A stretch of 64,000 nucleotides of DNA from Monodelphis domestica. Taxonomy: Eukaryota > Chordata > Mammalia > Didelphimorphia > Didelphidae. Positions 1-11,515 of the stretch are shown one piece after another. Where the stretch lies: NCBI RefSeq assembly GCF_027887165.1, contig NC_077227.1:535729793-535793792 (forward strand). Reading direction: 5' to 3'. How positions within the stretch are numbered: the first letter of the stretch is position 1; each line of letters starts with the position of its first letter. Made by a program: the position numbers and the translations under genes. The notes under the pieces were generated by a model. That model worked only from the letters and a program-made list of their open reading frames with translations, was not told the origin of the DNA and ran no database searches.

Positions 1-33
<33 letters not shown>

Positions 34-115
34 GAGAAAGAGAAGAGAAAGAGAGAAGAGAGAGAGAAGAGAGAAAGAGAGAAAGAAGAGAAAGAGAGAA
101 AGAAGAGAGAGAAAG

Positions 116-150
<35 letters not shown>

Positions 151-205
151 GAGAGAAAGAGAGAAAGAGAGAAAGAGAGAAAGAAGAGAAAGAAGAAAGA
201 AAGAA

Positions 206-273
<68 letters not shown>

Positions 274-274
274 A

Positions 275-326
<52 letters not shown>

Positions 327-330
327 AAAA
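1..330. repeat. GA/GAAA polypurine microsatellite, left block
   Basis: The + strand holds only A and G: AGAG/AAAG mixtures up to about 185, then (GAAA)n to about 327. It is cut by the window edge and matches the arrangement before the second copy of the adjoining unique segment, so it belongs to a duplicated block. Long open frames here (runs of Lys/Arg/Glu, or Phe/Leu/Ser on the other strand) are products of the repeat, not genes. Confidence 0.97.
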
Positions 331-459
331 GAAAGAGTTACTATTGCAGAAACCAAGACAGGAGAGAATATTCAGTACGAAGGACATAAACTGAGAAGCT
401 CCTCAGCTGTAACAAAATGTCTTGTAACCTTTTAAGAAAAGTTTCCCTAGAGTGGTGAG
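331..459. repeat. Duplicated 129-bp unique segment, copy 1
   Basis: It runs from GAAAGAGTTACTATTGCAG to AGTGGTGAG and is identical, as far as I can read, to 1022-1150. The offset is 691 bp. Polypurine arrays flank it on both sides. Confidence 0.95.
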
Positions 460-1021
<562 letters not shown>

Positions 1022-1150
1022 GAAAGAGTTACTATTGCAGAAACCAAGACAGGAGAGAATATTCAGTACGAAGGACATAAACTGAGAAGCTCCTCAGCTG
1101 TAACAAAATGTCTTGTAACCTTTTAAGAAAAGTTTCCCTAGAGTGGTGAG
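1022..1150. repeat. Duplicated 129-bp unique segment, copy 2
   Basis: Same sequence as 331-459. After this copy the sequence leaves the array (TTAAGGAGCC), whereas copy 1 is followed by (GGAA)n. The duplication junction therefore lies at or next to the segment's right edge. Confidence 0.95.
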
Positions 1151-1888
1151 TTAAGGAGCCAGACTGCCAGCAGATGAAAAGTAGATGGATAGTTTTGCAA
1201 TAATGTAGATAACTCCTCCTAGAAGTTTGCAGTGAGTGGAAGGAAAGATTTGTGGCAACAGCTTACAGTAATGAGATGGTCAACATCAGGGATTTTTTAG
1301 AACTTATTTTTATGAATGGAGAAACTGAAATGCAGTGCAACTTGGTGAATAGAGAATGGTCCTTGAAATCAGGAAGATCTGGGTTCAGACATTGTCTATG
1401 TGACCCTAGACACTGATTATCTGGCCCTCAGTGCCCCAAGCAAGCCTCTAAAGCTAAAAGTCACAGAGGGGGTGCTAGCAGAGGAAGTTCTCTCATCCTC
1501 TCTGGATAGATTCTATTCCTAAGGAGCCATATATCTAATAAAAACAAATTGAGCCCCTGAGAATGTTTATAGATAGGGAAAGGTTAAAGAGTTTAGAGAT
1601 TAGGAATGATGAATGGGACAGACTACCAAAGGAGGCAAAAGGGATTAGAATGAAGGGCATGCCTTGGAACCAATACATAGTATTGATTCTAAGGTGAAAG
1701 GTAATAGTTAAAAAAAAAAAGAATGTAGGGCATAAAAAGAGGATTACACAGACCAAAAGAAAAGATACCTCTTTCCTTGAAACTGAAGCAAAGGAGGGGA
1801 TGAGAATGTAAATGTAAAAGGATTTTAAGTGGAGGATGTAAAAGGATTTTGAAGTATAGAATAAAGTGAGTGTGCTTAAAATACATGA
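1151..1888. other. Gene-free stretch, nothing recognised
   Basis: No convincing coding frame or familiar repeat. The only local structure is a small imperfect direct repeat of GTAAAAGGATTTT near 1816-1856. Confidence 0.6.
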
Positions 1889-2018
1889 TATGGTCTCAAG
1901 TACTTCCTAGCTGTGTGACCCTGAGTAAGTCACTTCACTGCACTTGCCTAGCCCTTACTCCTCTTCTACCTTAGAACCAATACTCAGTATCAATTCTGTG
2001 ATAGAAGGTAAGCGTTAA
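1889..2018 (+). mobile_element. Marsupial tRNA-derived SINE (type A), 5'-truncated
   Basis: Contains CTAGCTGTGTGACCCTGAG, then TTGCCTAGCCCTTACTCC and the AACCAATACTCAGTATC tail with AGAAGGTAAG. This is the 3' two thirds of the short SINE type that recurs throughout the window. Confidence 0.85.
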
Positions 2019-2123
2019 ACAACCTATGCATACACAGTGCCATTAATTCCAATATAGTGGGAGTGAAATCAACCTCTGAGATCCAAAGGATCAGAGTGGC
2101 ATTAAAAGCTAAAGGAGAAGGAG

Positions 2124-2315
2124 CAGCTGGGTTGCTCAGTGGATATCAAACCAGGCCTAAATATAGGAGGTTCTTGGCTCAGAATCTGACCTCAAATACT
2201 TCCTAGTTGTATGAACTTGGGCAAGTCACTTAACCCCCATTGCCTAGCCTTTACCCTTCTTCTGCCTTGGAACTCCTGTGTAGTATAGTATTGATTCTAA
2301 GGTGAAGGTAGAGAT
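2124..2315 (+). mobile_element. Marsupial tRNA-derived SINE (type A), near full length
   Basis: Starts at GAGCAGCTGGGTTGCTCAG (tRNA-like head), continues through GGGCAAGTCACTTAACCCCC and ends with the TTGATTCTAAGGTGAAGG tail and a T/A-rich end. Confidence 0.88.
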
Positions 2316-2699
2316 TTTTTTAAATTAAAAGCTTCAAGAAAAGTTTGGATTGGCCACTGTGGGGAGTGTGATATGGTCCATCAGAGAAGACTGAAAGGTG
2401 TGCCATACAATTATGAACGTCTTTTGAAATAACTAACAAGGAGACTCTGCAGTAGAACTAGCCAGCACAGCCCCATTACTTACAGCAGTTTCAGAGGCTT
2501 AGTAGTAGGAGAGGAGAAGACAGAGGCTGGGGGTAGGGCGGTAGGGAATGGAAGCTGATCCAGGACTGAGGGGCACAAATCCATACACAGTGAACGTAAG
2601 TGGTTCAAGAGTAGAAGATAGAGCAAAGTTGAATTCGTTAAGCATATAATCAAAGTACTAAAGAATAGGATGTGACTTCAGATCAAGAGAAGGGAATTC
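2316..2699. other. Gene-free stretch, nothing recognised
   Basis: AT-rich sequence between a SINE and a MIR remnant. I see no coding frame, RNA gene or recognisable repeat. Confidence 0.5.
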
Positions 2700-2932
2700 A
2701 TACCCACTATATGCCAGGAACAAGGCTTAGCACTTGTACAAGTAATATCTCATTTGATTCTCACAATAACTCTGCAAAGTAGGCACTGTTATCACTCCCA
2801 TCCTACAGATACAGAAAATGAGCTTAAGTGACTTGCCCAGGGTGACACAGCTAGCATCTAAGGTAATATTTGAACTGAGGTCTTCCCAACTCCAGGCCTA
2901 GTACTATATCCATAGTACTGCCTAGCTAGATT
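2700..2932 (-). mobile_element. MIR-class SINE remnant
   Basis: Antisense MIR landmarks in order: CTCATTTGATTCTCACAATA, a CCATCCTACAGATACAG core, GACTTGCCCAGGGTGACACA and TGAACTGAGGTCTTCC. Orientation inferred from the MIR consensus. Confidence 0.8.
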
Positions 2933-2943
2933 GGGAAAGGGGC

Positions 2944-2946
<3 letters not shown>

Positions 2947-3004
<58 letters not shown>
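2947..3004. repeat. (AG)29 dinucleotide microsatellite
   Basis: Perfect AG repeat of 58 bp. The Leu/Ser open frame on the minus strand is an artefact of the repeat. Confidence 0.98.
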
Positions 3005-3009
<5 letters not shown>

Positions 3010-3089
3010 AAAGGTCATGATGAGGAAGAAAGGTTGAAGAGGAATGGAATGGTATAAAGGGGGAACAAAAGATTGTGCAGTACAATAAA

Positions 3090-4129
3090 AAGATCCCTGA
3101 ATTCTAGGTCAAGAGCAGGTTGCAGATTCTAGCTCTATTGTTTACTGCCTATAATGACCTTAGGCAAGTCATTTGATATTTCTTGACTTTGATTTCCTCA
3201 ACTAGAAATGGTATTAGAAGACCTGGGGTCCTTTTCAGCTTTTTCTACAATCCTAAAGGCAAATTGAAAGAGATTGGGTCAGGAACACATTTATACCCGG
3301 GCTACTTCCCTTTCTGCTAGCTGATGAATGGTTATCAATTTTAATAATCTAAGCAAAACAAAATAGGAAAGGAACCTATGATCAGAAAGAGGAAATTCAG
3401 AGTTCAAAATCATGGAGGTGATGCAGATTGGGATGATCATGTTTGATATTTAAGGGGTGACCACCATTGTAGTAGTCTGAAGAATAAAAAAATATGGAGG
3501 TCAGAGAAGTTGAGGTGACTAGTGAACTAAGAAGCATACTACCTGTGTGCCAATAATATGGATGCTAAAGACCCCAAAAGAAAGGATAGGTTGGACAGGA
3601 AAACTGAGCCAAATACTGAAATCCTTGAGAAACAGAATGAATCAATTGGAAGCTTATAGATGAAAGCAACAAGCATCTAGATGAGGTAATATTGATGAAT
3701 GGAGTGAACCTCAAGGTTGATGAGTGACAGTGGCAGATGGAGAGTAGAAAAGTGACAATGGGGAACAAATTGTTTATGATACTTTGGATGCAAGATAAGA
3801 GCACTTTATTTGGAGTCAGAATATCTGGGTTCAAATCCACTTCTACTTACTACCTGCAGGACCACAGACAAGTCTCTTGATGTCTTTGGACCTCAGTCGC
3901 CACATTTATGAAATGACAGATTTCTACTATTTGTCTTCTAATATCCCTTCCAGCTCTGAATCTATTATCCTATCACCCTCCTTCTGACCTAAAGTGTCAG
4001 GGGCATGAAAGAACCCTGCAAAGTACAAACATGAATGAGATAGAGGAACCCAAATTTCTGTGAGGTCATGAAGCTAGGTGGGGAGGGGGAATACGAAATG
4101 ACATTTTGGATGGTTTCTTCTCTCTTTAA
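3090..4129. other. Two MIR-like remnants around unassigned sequence
   Basis: MIR-like sense remnants lie at about 3095-3240 (CTTAGGCAAGTCATTTGAT) and 3790-3965 (GGGTTCAAATCCACTTCTAC, CCTTCCAGCTCTGAATC). The roughly 550 bp between them has a 91-codon minus-strand open frame with no recognisable domain and low complexity. I do not call it a gene. Confidence 0.6.
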
Positions 4130-4392
4130 GGAACAGCTAGGTGGCTTACTGGATAGACTGCAAGACCTATAGTGAAGAGAACAGGAATTCAAATTTGGCC
4201 TCAAATACTTATTAGCTGTGTGACCATGGGCAAGACACTTAACTTGTTTACTTTTTTTTTTAATCCTAAAAATAAGGATGATATCAGCAACTTCCTCCCA
4301 GGGCTGTTGTGAGAATCAAATAAGATAGCAATTGTAAAGAACAGTACCTGGCACATACAAGTGCTATAGAAGTGTTAACTGTTATTATTGTT
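4130..4392 (+). mobile_element. MIR/THER1-like core SINE
   Basis: Head AACAGCTAGGTGGCTTACTG, middle AGCTGTGTGACCATGGGCAA, then after a T run the 3' MIR-like part with CAGGGCTGTTGTGAGAATCA and CCTGGCACATACAAGTGC. Confidence 0.75.
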
Positions 4393-5737
4393 AGCTAGAG
4401 AGCAAGGGTTCTCTAAAACACAGTATAAAGGAAGAGTAGCAGAGAATAGAGGCTATGGTGGAAGTGGCCCAGGAGAGATGAGTACAGGGAGATATAGCAA
4501 AGGAAAGATTTTTACCTCATCAGACAGTAACTTTGAATCATAAGGACCAGAGGAGCAGGTGTTGGCAGTTTGCTAGCCATAGGAGAGAGAAAATACAAAG
4601 TAATTATAGTGATTAGAGTGAGGTAGAGGATGATAAAGACTGGGGAAAGGGATGTGGAGGAGGCCATCTCCCAATCTGTCATAGGATCATAGGATCACAG
4701 CTTTAGAGCTGGAAGGGACCACAGTGCTCTATTACATTCCAGTAAGTAGCAGTGGGTGCTGGGAATAAATACAAAATAGAGGAAATAAGTAGGGCAAATT
4801 GGAGATCCTAGTACAAGAAAGCAAATTCATAGAGACAATGGAATTGGGACTCGAGGGACTCAAGACTCTGAAAAGTTATAACTTAATCAAAGTGGATGGT
4901 TAAGACAGAACTGCACGGTTTCATGTTGTATTTCTTGTCGTCTCAATGGGTAGGGGAAGAGAGAGGGAGAGAATTTGGAACTGAAAATTAAATCGAATAA
5001 ATAAATAACCCCCTGCCCACTTTCCCCTCTCACACACAGAAAGAAGAATCATGTGTTGTGTGATTCAAGGGCCAGAGGGAAAGAAAGAAGCACAGCATAG
5101 AGCATTTGGATGAAGATAGATGAAGGGAGAAACAGAATCTGCCATGGAAGCATCTGCAGGCCATCTGAAGGGGAGGAGGTAACTGAGAGGCTCAGAAAAC
5201 AGATCACAAGTCCATCCCAGGGGCCTGGTATGTGGTCACTGATGGGAATCTTCAATTATCCAAATGTTTGCTGGAACTTTTCCTCTTTTCAAAAGCAGAG
5301 CAGCTAATTGATTATTGGCTTGCCTTAATGATCATGTCCACCTTCAAAAGGTGAAAGAAGTGCGTATGGACCAAAATCAGGTCCAGAAAAATGATGTGAT
5401 TACTAAAGTAGAAGCAATAAGAAACTAGGAAGGAAGTAAATGTTCCATTTTAATATTCCTAATGAAAAGGAGAGGCAATCTGGACATAATCTGGTATGCC
5501 TTATAGATAATTCAAAGACTTCAGAGAATAGAGATGTAGGATCCTGTGAACTAAAACACTTTAGTAGAGATGAATTCAGGAGGTATGGGGCACATGAGTG
5601 AAAAAAGAGGGGGGCAGTACCTCAAAAAGCATACTTTTGAAACTGGAAACAAAGAAAATAGAGAGCTATCTAAAGAAATGGATTTCTTTTGGCATCATTG
5701 ACCAACTTGGTACTTTGAAAGATATGTATATGGGGGG
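4393..5737. other. Gene-free stretch with a short L1 3'-end remnant
   Basis: About 4915-5010 carries GAGAGAATTTGGAACTGAAA followed by an AATAAATAAATAA tail, the 3' end also seen at 11395-11515, so a sense L1 3' remnant is likely. The rest (4393-4914, 5011-5737) shows short unconvincing frames only. Confidence 0.55.
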
Positions 5738-5905
5738 GGGCAGTTTAGTGACCCATTGATAGAGAGCCAAGCCCGGAGACAGGAGGTCTCAGACATTTCC
5801 TAGTTGTGTGCCTTGGACAAGTCACCCCAATTGTCTAGTCCTAACCAATCTTCTGCCTTGGAACCAATATTTAGTAATTCTATGACAGAACATAAAGGTG
5901 TGTTT
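5738..5905 (+). mobile_element. Marsupial SINE (type A)
   Basis: Contains GGCAGTTTAGTGACCC, AGAGAGCCAAGCCCGGAGAC, TTCTGCCTTGGAACCAATAT and the AATTCTATGACAGAA tail. A G8 run immediately precedes it. Confidence 0.82.
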
Positions 5906-5924
5906 TTTTTAAAATGTAGATGTA

Positions 5925-7140
5925 AAGAGATATGTAGAAAGAATGAATGACATTCTTCTGGTTCTGCTCACTTCATTTTGCATTAGTTCAGAGAAATCTT
6001 TAAAAAAAATTTTTGTGATCATCATTTCTTTATAGTGTAAGAGAATTCCATGACAATCATTACTATGGGCATTTATTACTAAGAATTGTGCACCTAATCT
6101 ATTCCATTTATCTATCACTATGTCTAAATTATTTTTTTTTAACCCTTACCTTCTGTCTTGGAGTCAGTACTGTGTATTGGCTCTAAGGCAGAAAAGTGGT
6201 AAGGGCTAGGCAATGGGGGTCAAGTGACTTACCCAGGGTCACACAGCTAGGAAGTGGCTGAGGCCAGATTTGAACCTAGGACCTCCCATCTCTAGGCCTG
6301 GCTCTCAATCCACTGAGCTACCCAGTTGCCCCCACTATTTCTAAATTATTAACAAATTGTTTTGATGACTTTTGCTTTGAAATTCAGTTTGAGATCTTCT
6401 ACAGCTAAGCCATCTTCCCTTGAATTTTTTTCATTGATTCCCTTCATATTCTTGACCTTTTGTTCTTCTAGGTGAATTTTGTTTTAATTTTTTCTAGTCC
6501 TATGAAATAACTTTTGGTCATTTGATTGGCATGGTACTGAATAAATAAGTTAATATAGGTACAATTGCTATTTTTATTATATTGATTTGGCCTACCCACA
6601 AGCAATTAATATCTCTTCAGTTGTTTATATCTGACTTTATTTGTGTGAAGTGTTTTGAAATTGTGTTCATATACTTCCTGAGTTTGTCTTGGCAAGTAGA
6701 ATCTCAAGTATTTTATATTACTTTCAGGTATTTTAAATAGAATTTCTGTTTCTAGCTCTTCCTGCTGAAATATAGAAATACCAATGATTTGTGTGGGTTT
6801 ATATTATATCCTAAAAATTTGCTGAAGTTAATTTATTTCAATTAGTTTTTTTAAGTTGATTTCTCTAGGATTCTTTCATCTGAAAAAAAAAAAAGTTTTT
6901 AGTTTCCTCATTTCCTAAACAAATTCCTTCAAATTCTTTTTCATTCTTAAGAATATAGCCAGAATTTCTAGTACAATACTAAATCATGGTGGTAATAACA
7001 TGTGATAATTATAACTATTAATACCATTAATAGTACCACTAATTAGTACCAAATTTAGTACTTCTAATAGCAAATATTAGTACTACTACTAATAATAGTG
7101 GTAATAATAATCATTGTTTTATTTCTGATCTTACTGGGAA
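5925..7140 (-). mobile_element. L1 LINE, ORF2 3' half, antisense, decayed
   Basis: Read on +, the sequence is the reverse complement of L1 ORF2 downstream of the reverse transcriptase core (CTGGTTCTGCTCACTTCATT at the left, then the long T-rich segment from 6345). All frames are broken. It is split by a younger SINE at 6132-6332 whose flanks show the same 16-bp word, so both L1 parts were continuous before insertion. Confidence 0.82.
6132..6332 (-). mobile_element. SINE (type A) nested in L1, with target-site duplication
   Basis: Full-length antisense type A SINE from its T-rich end (AACCCTTACCTTCTGTCTTG) to the tRNA-like head (CCACTGAGCTACCCAGTTGC). The word CACTATGTCTAAATTA ends at 6131, and CACTATTTCTAAATTA recurs at 6333-6348 with a single mismatch. 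This is a classic L1-mediated target-site duplication. Confidence 0.93.
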
Positions 7141-7194
7141 GGTTTCAGGCTTATCCCCAAAACAGATAAAGTTTGTACTTGGTTTTAGATTGAT

Positions 7195-8290
7195 TGATAC
7201 TACTTATTTTTAATAAAGTTTTTATTGTCACACAAAACACATTTCAATACTAATCATCGTTGTAAGAACAAATTCATACATAACCAAAACCCTAAAATAA
7301 AAACATAAATACACTGATGTGAAAGATGACTCCAGCACTTCTTTCTCTGGAGGTGGATAGTATTCCTACTCATAAAGTCTTTCAGGATTGTCTCAGCATT
7401 GCTAAGAGTAGTCATGTTTTCACAGTTGATCTCATACAATATTGCTGTTACTGAGTAAAATGTTCTCTGAGTTCTGCTTATTTTTCTCTGCATCAGTTCC
7501 TACAGATCTTTCCACCTTTTTCTGAAATCATCTTGTTTATCATTTCTTATCACACAATAGTATTCTGTCACCATGTACTACGATTTATTCAGACATTCTC
7601 CAATTGATGAACATCTCCTTAACTTCTGATTCTTTGCCACTACAAAAAGTGCTATGTTTTTGTACAAGCAGGTACTTTCCCTTTTTTAATCTCTTGTGAA
7701 TACAGACCTAGTAGTGTTATTACCAGATCAAAGGATATGTATAATTTTATAGCCCTATGGGAAAAGCTCCAAATTGCCCTCCAGAATGGTTGGATCAGTT
7801 CATAACTCCAACAATGAATTAGTGTCCCAATTGTGCCACATCCCCTCCAACATTTATTACTTTCCTTTACTGTCATATTGGCCAATCTGATCCTGTGAGG
7901 TAGTACCTCAGCATTGTTTGTTTTGATTTTTTTTTTGCATTTCTCTAATCAAGAATGATTTAGAACATTTTTTCATATGATTATTGATGGTTTTGATTTC
8001 TTCATGGGAAAACTGTTTTTTCATATCCATTGACCATTTGTCAGTCAGGGAATGGCTTCTATTCTAATTAATTTGACTTAATTATAAATGTGAGAAACTA
8101 GACCTTTTATTAGAGACATTTGTAATAAAATTTTTTTTCCCAATTTGTTGTTTCTTCTAATCTTGGTTACACTAGTTTTGTTTCTACAAAAGCTTTTTTA
8201 ATTTAATGTAATCAAAATTATTCATTCTATATCTTATAATACTTTCTATCTCTTGTTTGGTTATAAAATTTTCCCTTCTCCAACCTTATG
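7195..8290 (-). mobile_element. L1 LINE 3' region, antisense
   Basis: Begins with AATAAAGTTTTTATTGTCAC and runs through the antisense L1 3' UTR and ORF2 C-terminal region (GGAGGTGGATAGTATTCC, CAATTGATGAACATCTCC, GCCCTCCAGAATGGTTGG, TTGCATTTCTCTAATCAAGA). It overlaps in content with the neighbouring L1 piece, so it is a separate insertion. No frame is intact. Confidence 0.85.
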
Positions 8291-8447
8291 AATTTTGAAT
8301 TGAATGAAAGGGTCTGAGAATTTTTAAGGTTCACAACATCTGTCCACTAACTTATTCTGTGTTCCCCTAATTTAGTTATGGTACCACCATATCTAAATCA
8401 ATATATCCACCTTATATTGGAATAGGGTGTGAGATATTGGTTTGTAA

Positions 8448-9585
8448 TGTGAGATTTAAAATGGTTGAGGTCTTAAACTGTAGTGATTAAAATAGTGGAA
8501 GATATAAATTGTGATAGATATGAGAGGGTGAGTAAATTTGACTGCAGAAAATGTTTCACTACAGTGTCTTGGGTTTTAAAATCAAATATAAGGTGGTCAC
8601 CAGGGAAATATTCCCAATTATTCAAATACCCAAGTCAATTGGGTTTTATAGAGATTTTAATTAATAATACAATGAGAAATCAAAGAAAGAGAGAGAGAGT
8701 AAGAAAGGAATAAGTATGAAGGGCCTCAAGCCAATATGGCCTAGACCTGAGTCTTAAAAGAGAAATCAGTCAGTTTTTTAACACTCACCACAAGGTCTGA
8801 CTAAAGAAGGATTCTAGTAACACCAGGCCAGCTCCATCTCATCTGGCTTCACCAGAGAGCCTTCCAGCCAGAGACTGTTCCAAAGGGCCTCTCTCCAGAG
8901 CCTCCAGAGGGACAGAGTCCCCTTAGAGGAGCTCCAGAGAGACCTCCTTAGAGATTGTCCTCCAAGAGTTTCCCTTCTCCAGAGCCTCTCTCAAGAGATT
9001 CTTCCCAAGTGGTCCTCATCAGAGATCCTCCAAAAGGAATTCTCCAAAAGGAATATATATTTCTCTTCAAGAGATTCTGCTTTTTCTTATATAGGAGTTT
9101 TTCTCCCATGTCACCTCCCCTAAGTCCCTACATCTAACAATCACTGTAGATGTTTTCCAAAAGGACTGCCCATCTAAATTCCTGCTAAATTGACCAATCT
9201 CTTCAGTAAGTCTGAATCAGAAAAAAATGCTGCTGTGTCAACCAAGATCCTCAGTAAGTCTGAACTAGAGAAAACACAGCTGAGTCAACTACTCTCATCA
9301 AGAGAAAACTTGCCCGACCCTTTTAGGTACCTAGCATCTCATTGTATCAATTCTAAAAACAGGCCTGGCTCAAAGAACTCCTTGCCCCACAATAAGCATG
9401 GATCCAAGTACTTTCTTTGTTTAGCAAGGAGTTTTTCTCCCTTAAAGCAGTCTTAAGTACGGTTGGAGTAGAGGTCCATCCATTTCTGATCCTGGCGAGT
9501 TCTCACATCAAAATGGGGAATGTTTCTCAGTAGGGAATTTGTTCTAATTAAGAATTCCCCAATGGGGAAATTTTTAACATTCACA
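8448..9585 (-). mobile_element. LTR-like element (endogenous retrovirus LTR candidate), antisense
   Basis: The low-coordinate ~375 bp (8448-8822) is an inverted near match of 22666-23042, with no coding content. Read on the minus strand the element would start TGTGAATG at 9585 and end CTCACA at 8448, the TG...CA ends expected of an LTR. The remainder is CCAGAG-rich (8820-9080) with a short tandem of CAGTAAGTCTGAA at 9205-9280. No gag, pol or env frames are visible, so a solo LTR is likely. I found no clear duplication at its edges. A non-LTR origin is possible. Confidence 0.5.
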
Positions 9586-9599
9586 AATCTGAGAGATTT

Positions 9600-10140
9600 C
9601 AAGATTTACAGTAATTAGCTTCTATCATACCATTTTCCAATTTTCCCAGCAGTTTTTATTAGATAGTGAGTTCTTATTCCAAAATCTGGGATCTTTGGGT
9701 TTATCAAAAACTAGGTTATGAAGGTCATTTACCCCTACATATTGTGTATCTAATCTACTCCACTTCTATTTCTTAGCCAGTACCAGATTGTTTTGATTAC
9801 TACTTAACATTTTAAGGTAGGCTATTGCTTTCTATGCTTTCCAATGTTATTTATAGGATTGGATGTTGTATTTTGTTTGTTTCAGTTTTGATATGGTCAG
9901 TTATGTTGGTAGTTTCCCCAATATTGAACCAATCCTGGTATAAATCCCATTTGGTCATAAGTGTGTTATCTTTGTGATCTATTGCTATAATCTTCTTGCT
10001 AGTATTTTGTTTAAAATTTTTGGATTGATAAGGAAATTATTCCTATGACATGTAATTATATATGTGTATATATTCCAGTGTACTTTAATGATATTGGGAC
10101 ATCTTCCTATTCATGCTATATTAGTTTCTTATTAGGATTT
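9600..10140 (-). mobile_element. L1 LINE, ORF2 reverse transcriptase region, antisense
   Basis: On the minus strand near 10000 the translation reads KILNKILA, a conserved L1 reverse transcriptase word, followed by a degraded continuation (PNGIYT for the usual QVGFIP). The part at 9600-9890 is another ORF2 segment. It is riddled with stops. Confidence 0.78.
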
Positions 10141-10389
10141 CCCCATAGTGTGGAAAAGGGAGGCAAAGGACAGGGAACATTTGTCCCATTTAAGTAAAAT
10201 TACAATTCTGATTGATAACTATTTTAAACTTATAGATCATCTCCTTAAACTTCTTCCTCTCTAACTACAGTGACAGTCCATTATCAATGTATAATTATTA
10301 TGTTAAAATGGATCTGCAGATGGCTATATTTATGATCACTGAGATTTGAGTTACTATCTCCTTAAAGATCAAAGAAATCTTTCACCAGG
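10141..10389. other. AT-rich spacer, nothing recognised
   Basis: No coding frame or familiar repeat between the L1 piece and the MIR. Confidence 0.45.
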
Positions 10390-10605
10390 AATAATACTAA
10401 CCAGCATTTATATATCACTTTACAAATATTATTTCATTTGTTCCTTTCAATAACCTTAAAAAGTAAATTCTACTATCCTCATTTTATAGATGAGGAAACC
10501 AAGGCAGGCAGGGGTTAAATGACTTGCCCAGGGTCACATGAGGCTGGATTTGACCTCAGGTCTTCCTGATTCCAAGGCTCTAATCACCCATTCACCTAAT
10601 TATTT
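10390..10605 (-). mobile_element. MIR-class SINE remnant
   Basis: Antisense landmarks: TTATTTCATTTGTTCCTTTC, CATTTTATAGATGAGGAAAC, GACTTGCCCAGGGTCACATG, TGACCTCAGGTCTTCCTGAT. Confidence 0.85.
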
Positions 10606-10639
10606 CGAATCTATACCTATAACATCATGCAAATCAACA

Positions 10640-11345
10640 ATGTTGAGCTGATTTATTTTTTTATTGTTGGCTTCCACTTATACTACAATCTGGATATTAT
10701 TCGGAGATTTAATGGAACTCTAATTCTCCATTTAAGCCCTGTGCAACCAGGAATTGTTCCAACTCTTCCAGTTTATACTCGACCATCCGGAGGTTTAATA
10801 GAATTCTTTTCTGTATGGCAACCGAGTGTGGGAAATCATTAAGGATCTCTTTGGAAAGGTTCCGTACCGACAGCCCTTTTTCTACCGTGTCTTTTGAAGC
10901 AGCATCATCACTGTCGTCTGGTTTTGTTTCAGGGATCTTTTTCTTAAACCACTTCCTCCCCTTCATCCACACCAGAGCGAAGAGGCTTGCGAAGATGCCA
11001 CCGCTCAGCACGAGGTAAGCAGTCCCCAGAAGCATGATCAGCGCACGGACACGTGCCCTCCAACACTCACGAAAGGAGGGAGGATGACAGGTACAGCGAT
11101 GGCGATGGTGAAGACTGTGGTAAAGGGCGAGGATGGTGGAGAAGATGAGGCTGAGGGAGGCAGAAGGGCTAGGGAAGAAGAAGAGAGGAACAGAGGGAAA
11201 GACTGATGGAGGGGGACAGGAGGGAGAAAGACGGAGGGATTCAGGAGAGCCCACCACCGCACAACGGCGGGGCTCGAGACTGGCCACTGGCAGGCGGAAC
11301 AGCAACCTTCCTCTCTTCGCGCCCTGAGCCCGCGCTGCTTCCGGG
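10640..11345 (-). pseudogene. Probable retrocopy block (5' leader, ORF and 3' end of an mRNA)
   Basis: A GC- and CpG-bearing block (CGCGCCCTGAGCCCGCGCTG near 11318-11337) sits inside AT-rich L1 debris. Read on the minus strand it has the order of a mature mRNA: a GC-rich leader of about 300 nt with a pyrimidine-rich middle, an intact 108-codon ORF, a short 3' UTR of about 50 nt, and an AATAAAAAAATAAATC tail at 10643-10660. The absence of introns and the intrusion into an L1 support retroposition. I could not find a target-site duplication. It could instead be a genuine intronless gene. Confidence 0.55.
10709..11035 (-). CDS. Intact 108-residue ORF, small single-pass membrane protein, unidentified
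   Basis: I do not recognise the family. The protein starts MLLGTAYLVLSGG. Residues 2-24 form one hydrophobic membrane segment. A basic stretch follows (KGRKWFKKK, 25-33), then an acidic Asp/Ser patch (about 38-50). The C-terminal half (about 56-98) is heptad-rich with Leu, Ile and Val (NLSKEILNDF, KRILLNLRMVEYKLEELEQF), plausibly a helix or short coiled coil facing the cytosol or matrix. The start at 11035 has A at -3. The open frame continues upstream through the leader to 11470 without this composition, so I chose the first Met before the hydrophobic segment. The leader's CpG content and intact frame suggest a recent copy or selection. Whether it is expressed is unknown. Confidence 0.5.
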   Translation of the reverse strand: MLLGTAYLVLSGGIFASLFALVWMKGRKWFKKKIPETKPDDSDDAASKDTVEKGLSVRNLSKEILNDFPHSVAIQKRILLNLRMVEYKLEELEQFLVAQGLNGELEFH

Positions 11346-11394
11346 TTAGTCTGGTGATTATTATGTTTGTATGTTCTATTGCTTATTGTGTCAG

Positions 11395-11515
11395 GCAGGA
11401 GGGGAGGAGTTGGAGAGAGTAGGGAAAGAGAAAATTTGGAACTCAAAATTTTAGAGAAAATAAATGTCAAAAAATTATTTTTACATGTAATTGCAGGAAA
11501 AAAAATATTTTTTTA
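11395..11515 (+). mobile_element. L1 3' end, sense, with A-rich tail
   Basis: GGGGAGGAGTTGGAGAGAG, AATTTGGAACTCAAAATTTT, TTTTTACATGTAATTGCAGG, then an A run. These are the landmarks of the L1 3' UTR also found at about 4915-5010. Confidence 0.7.
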
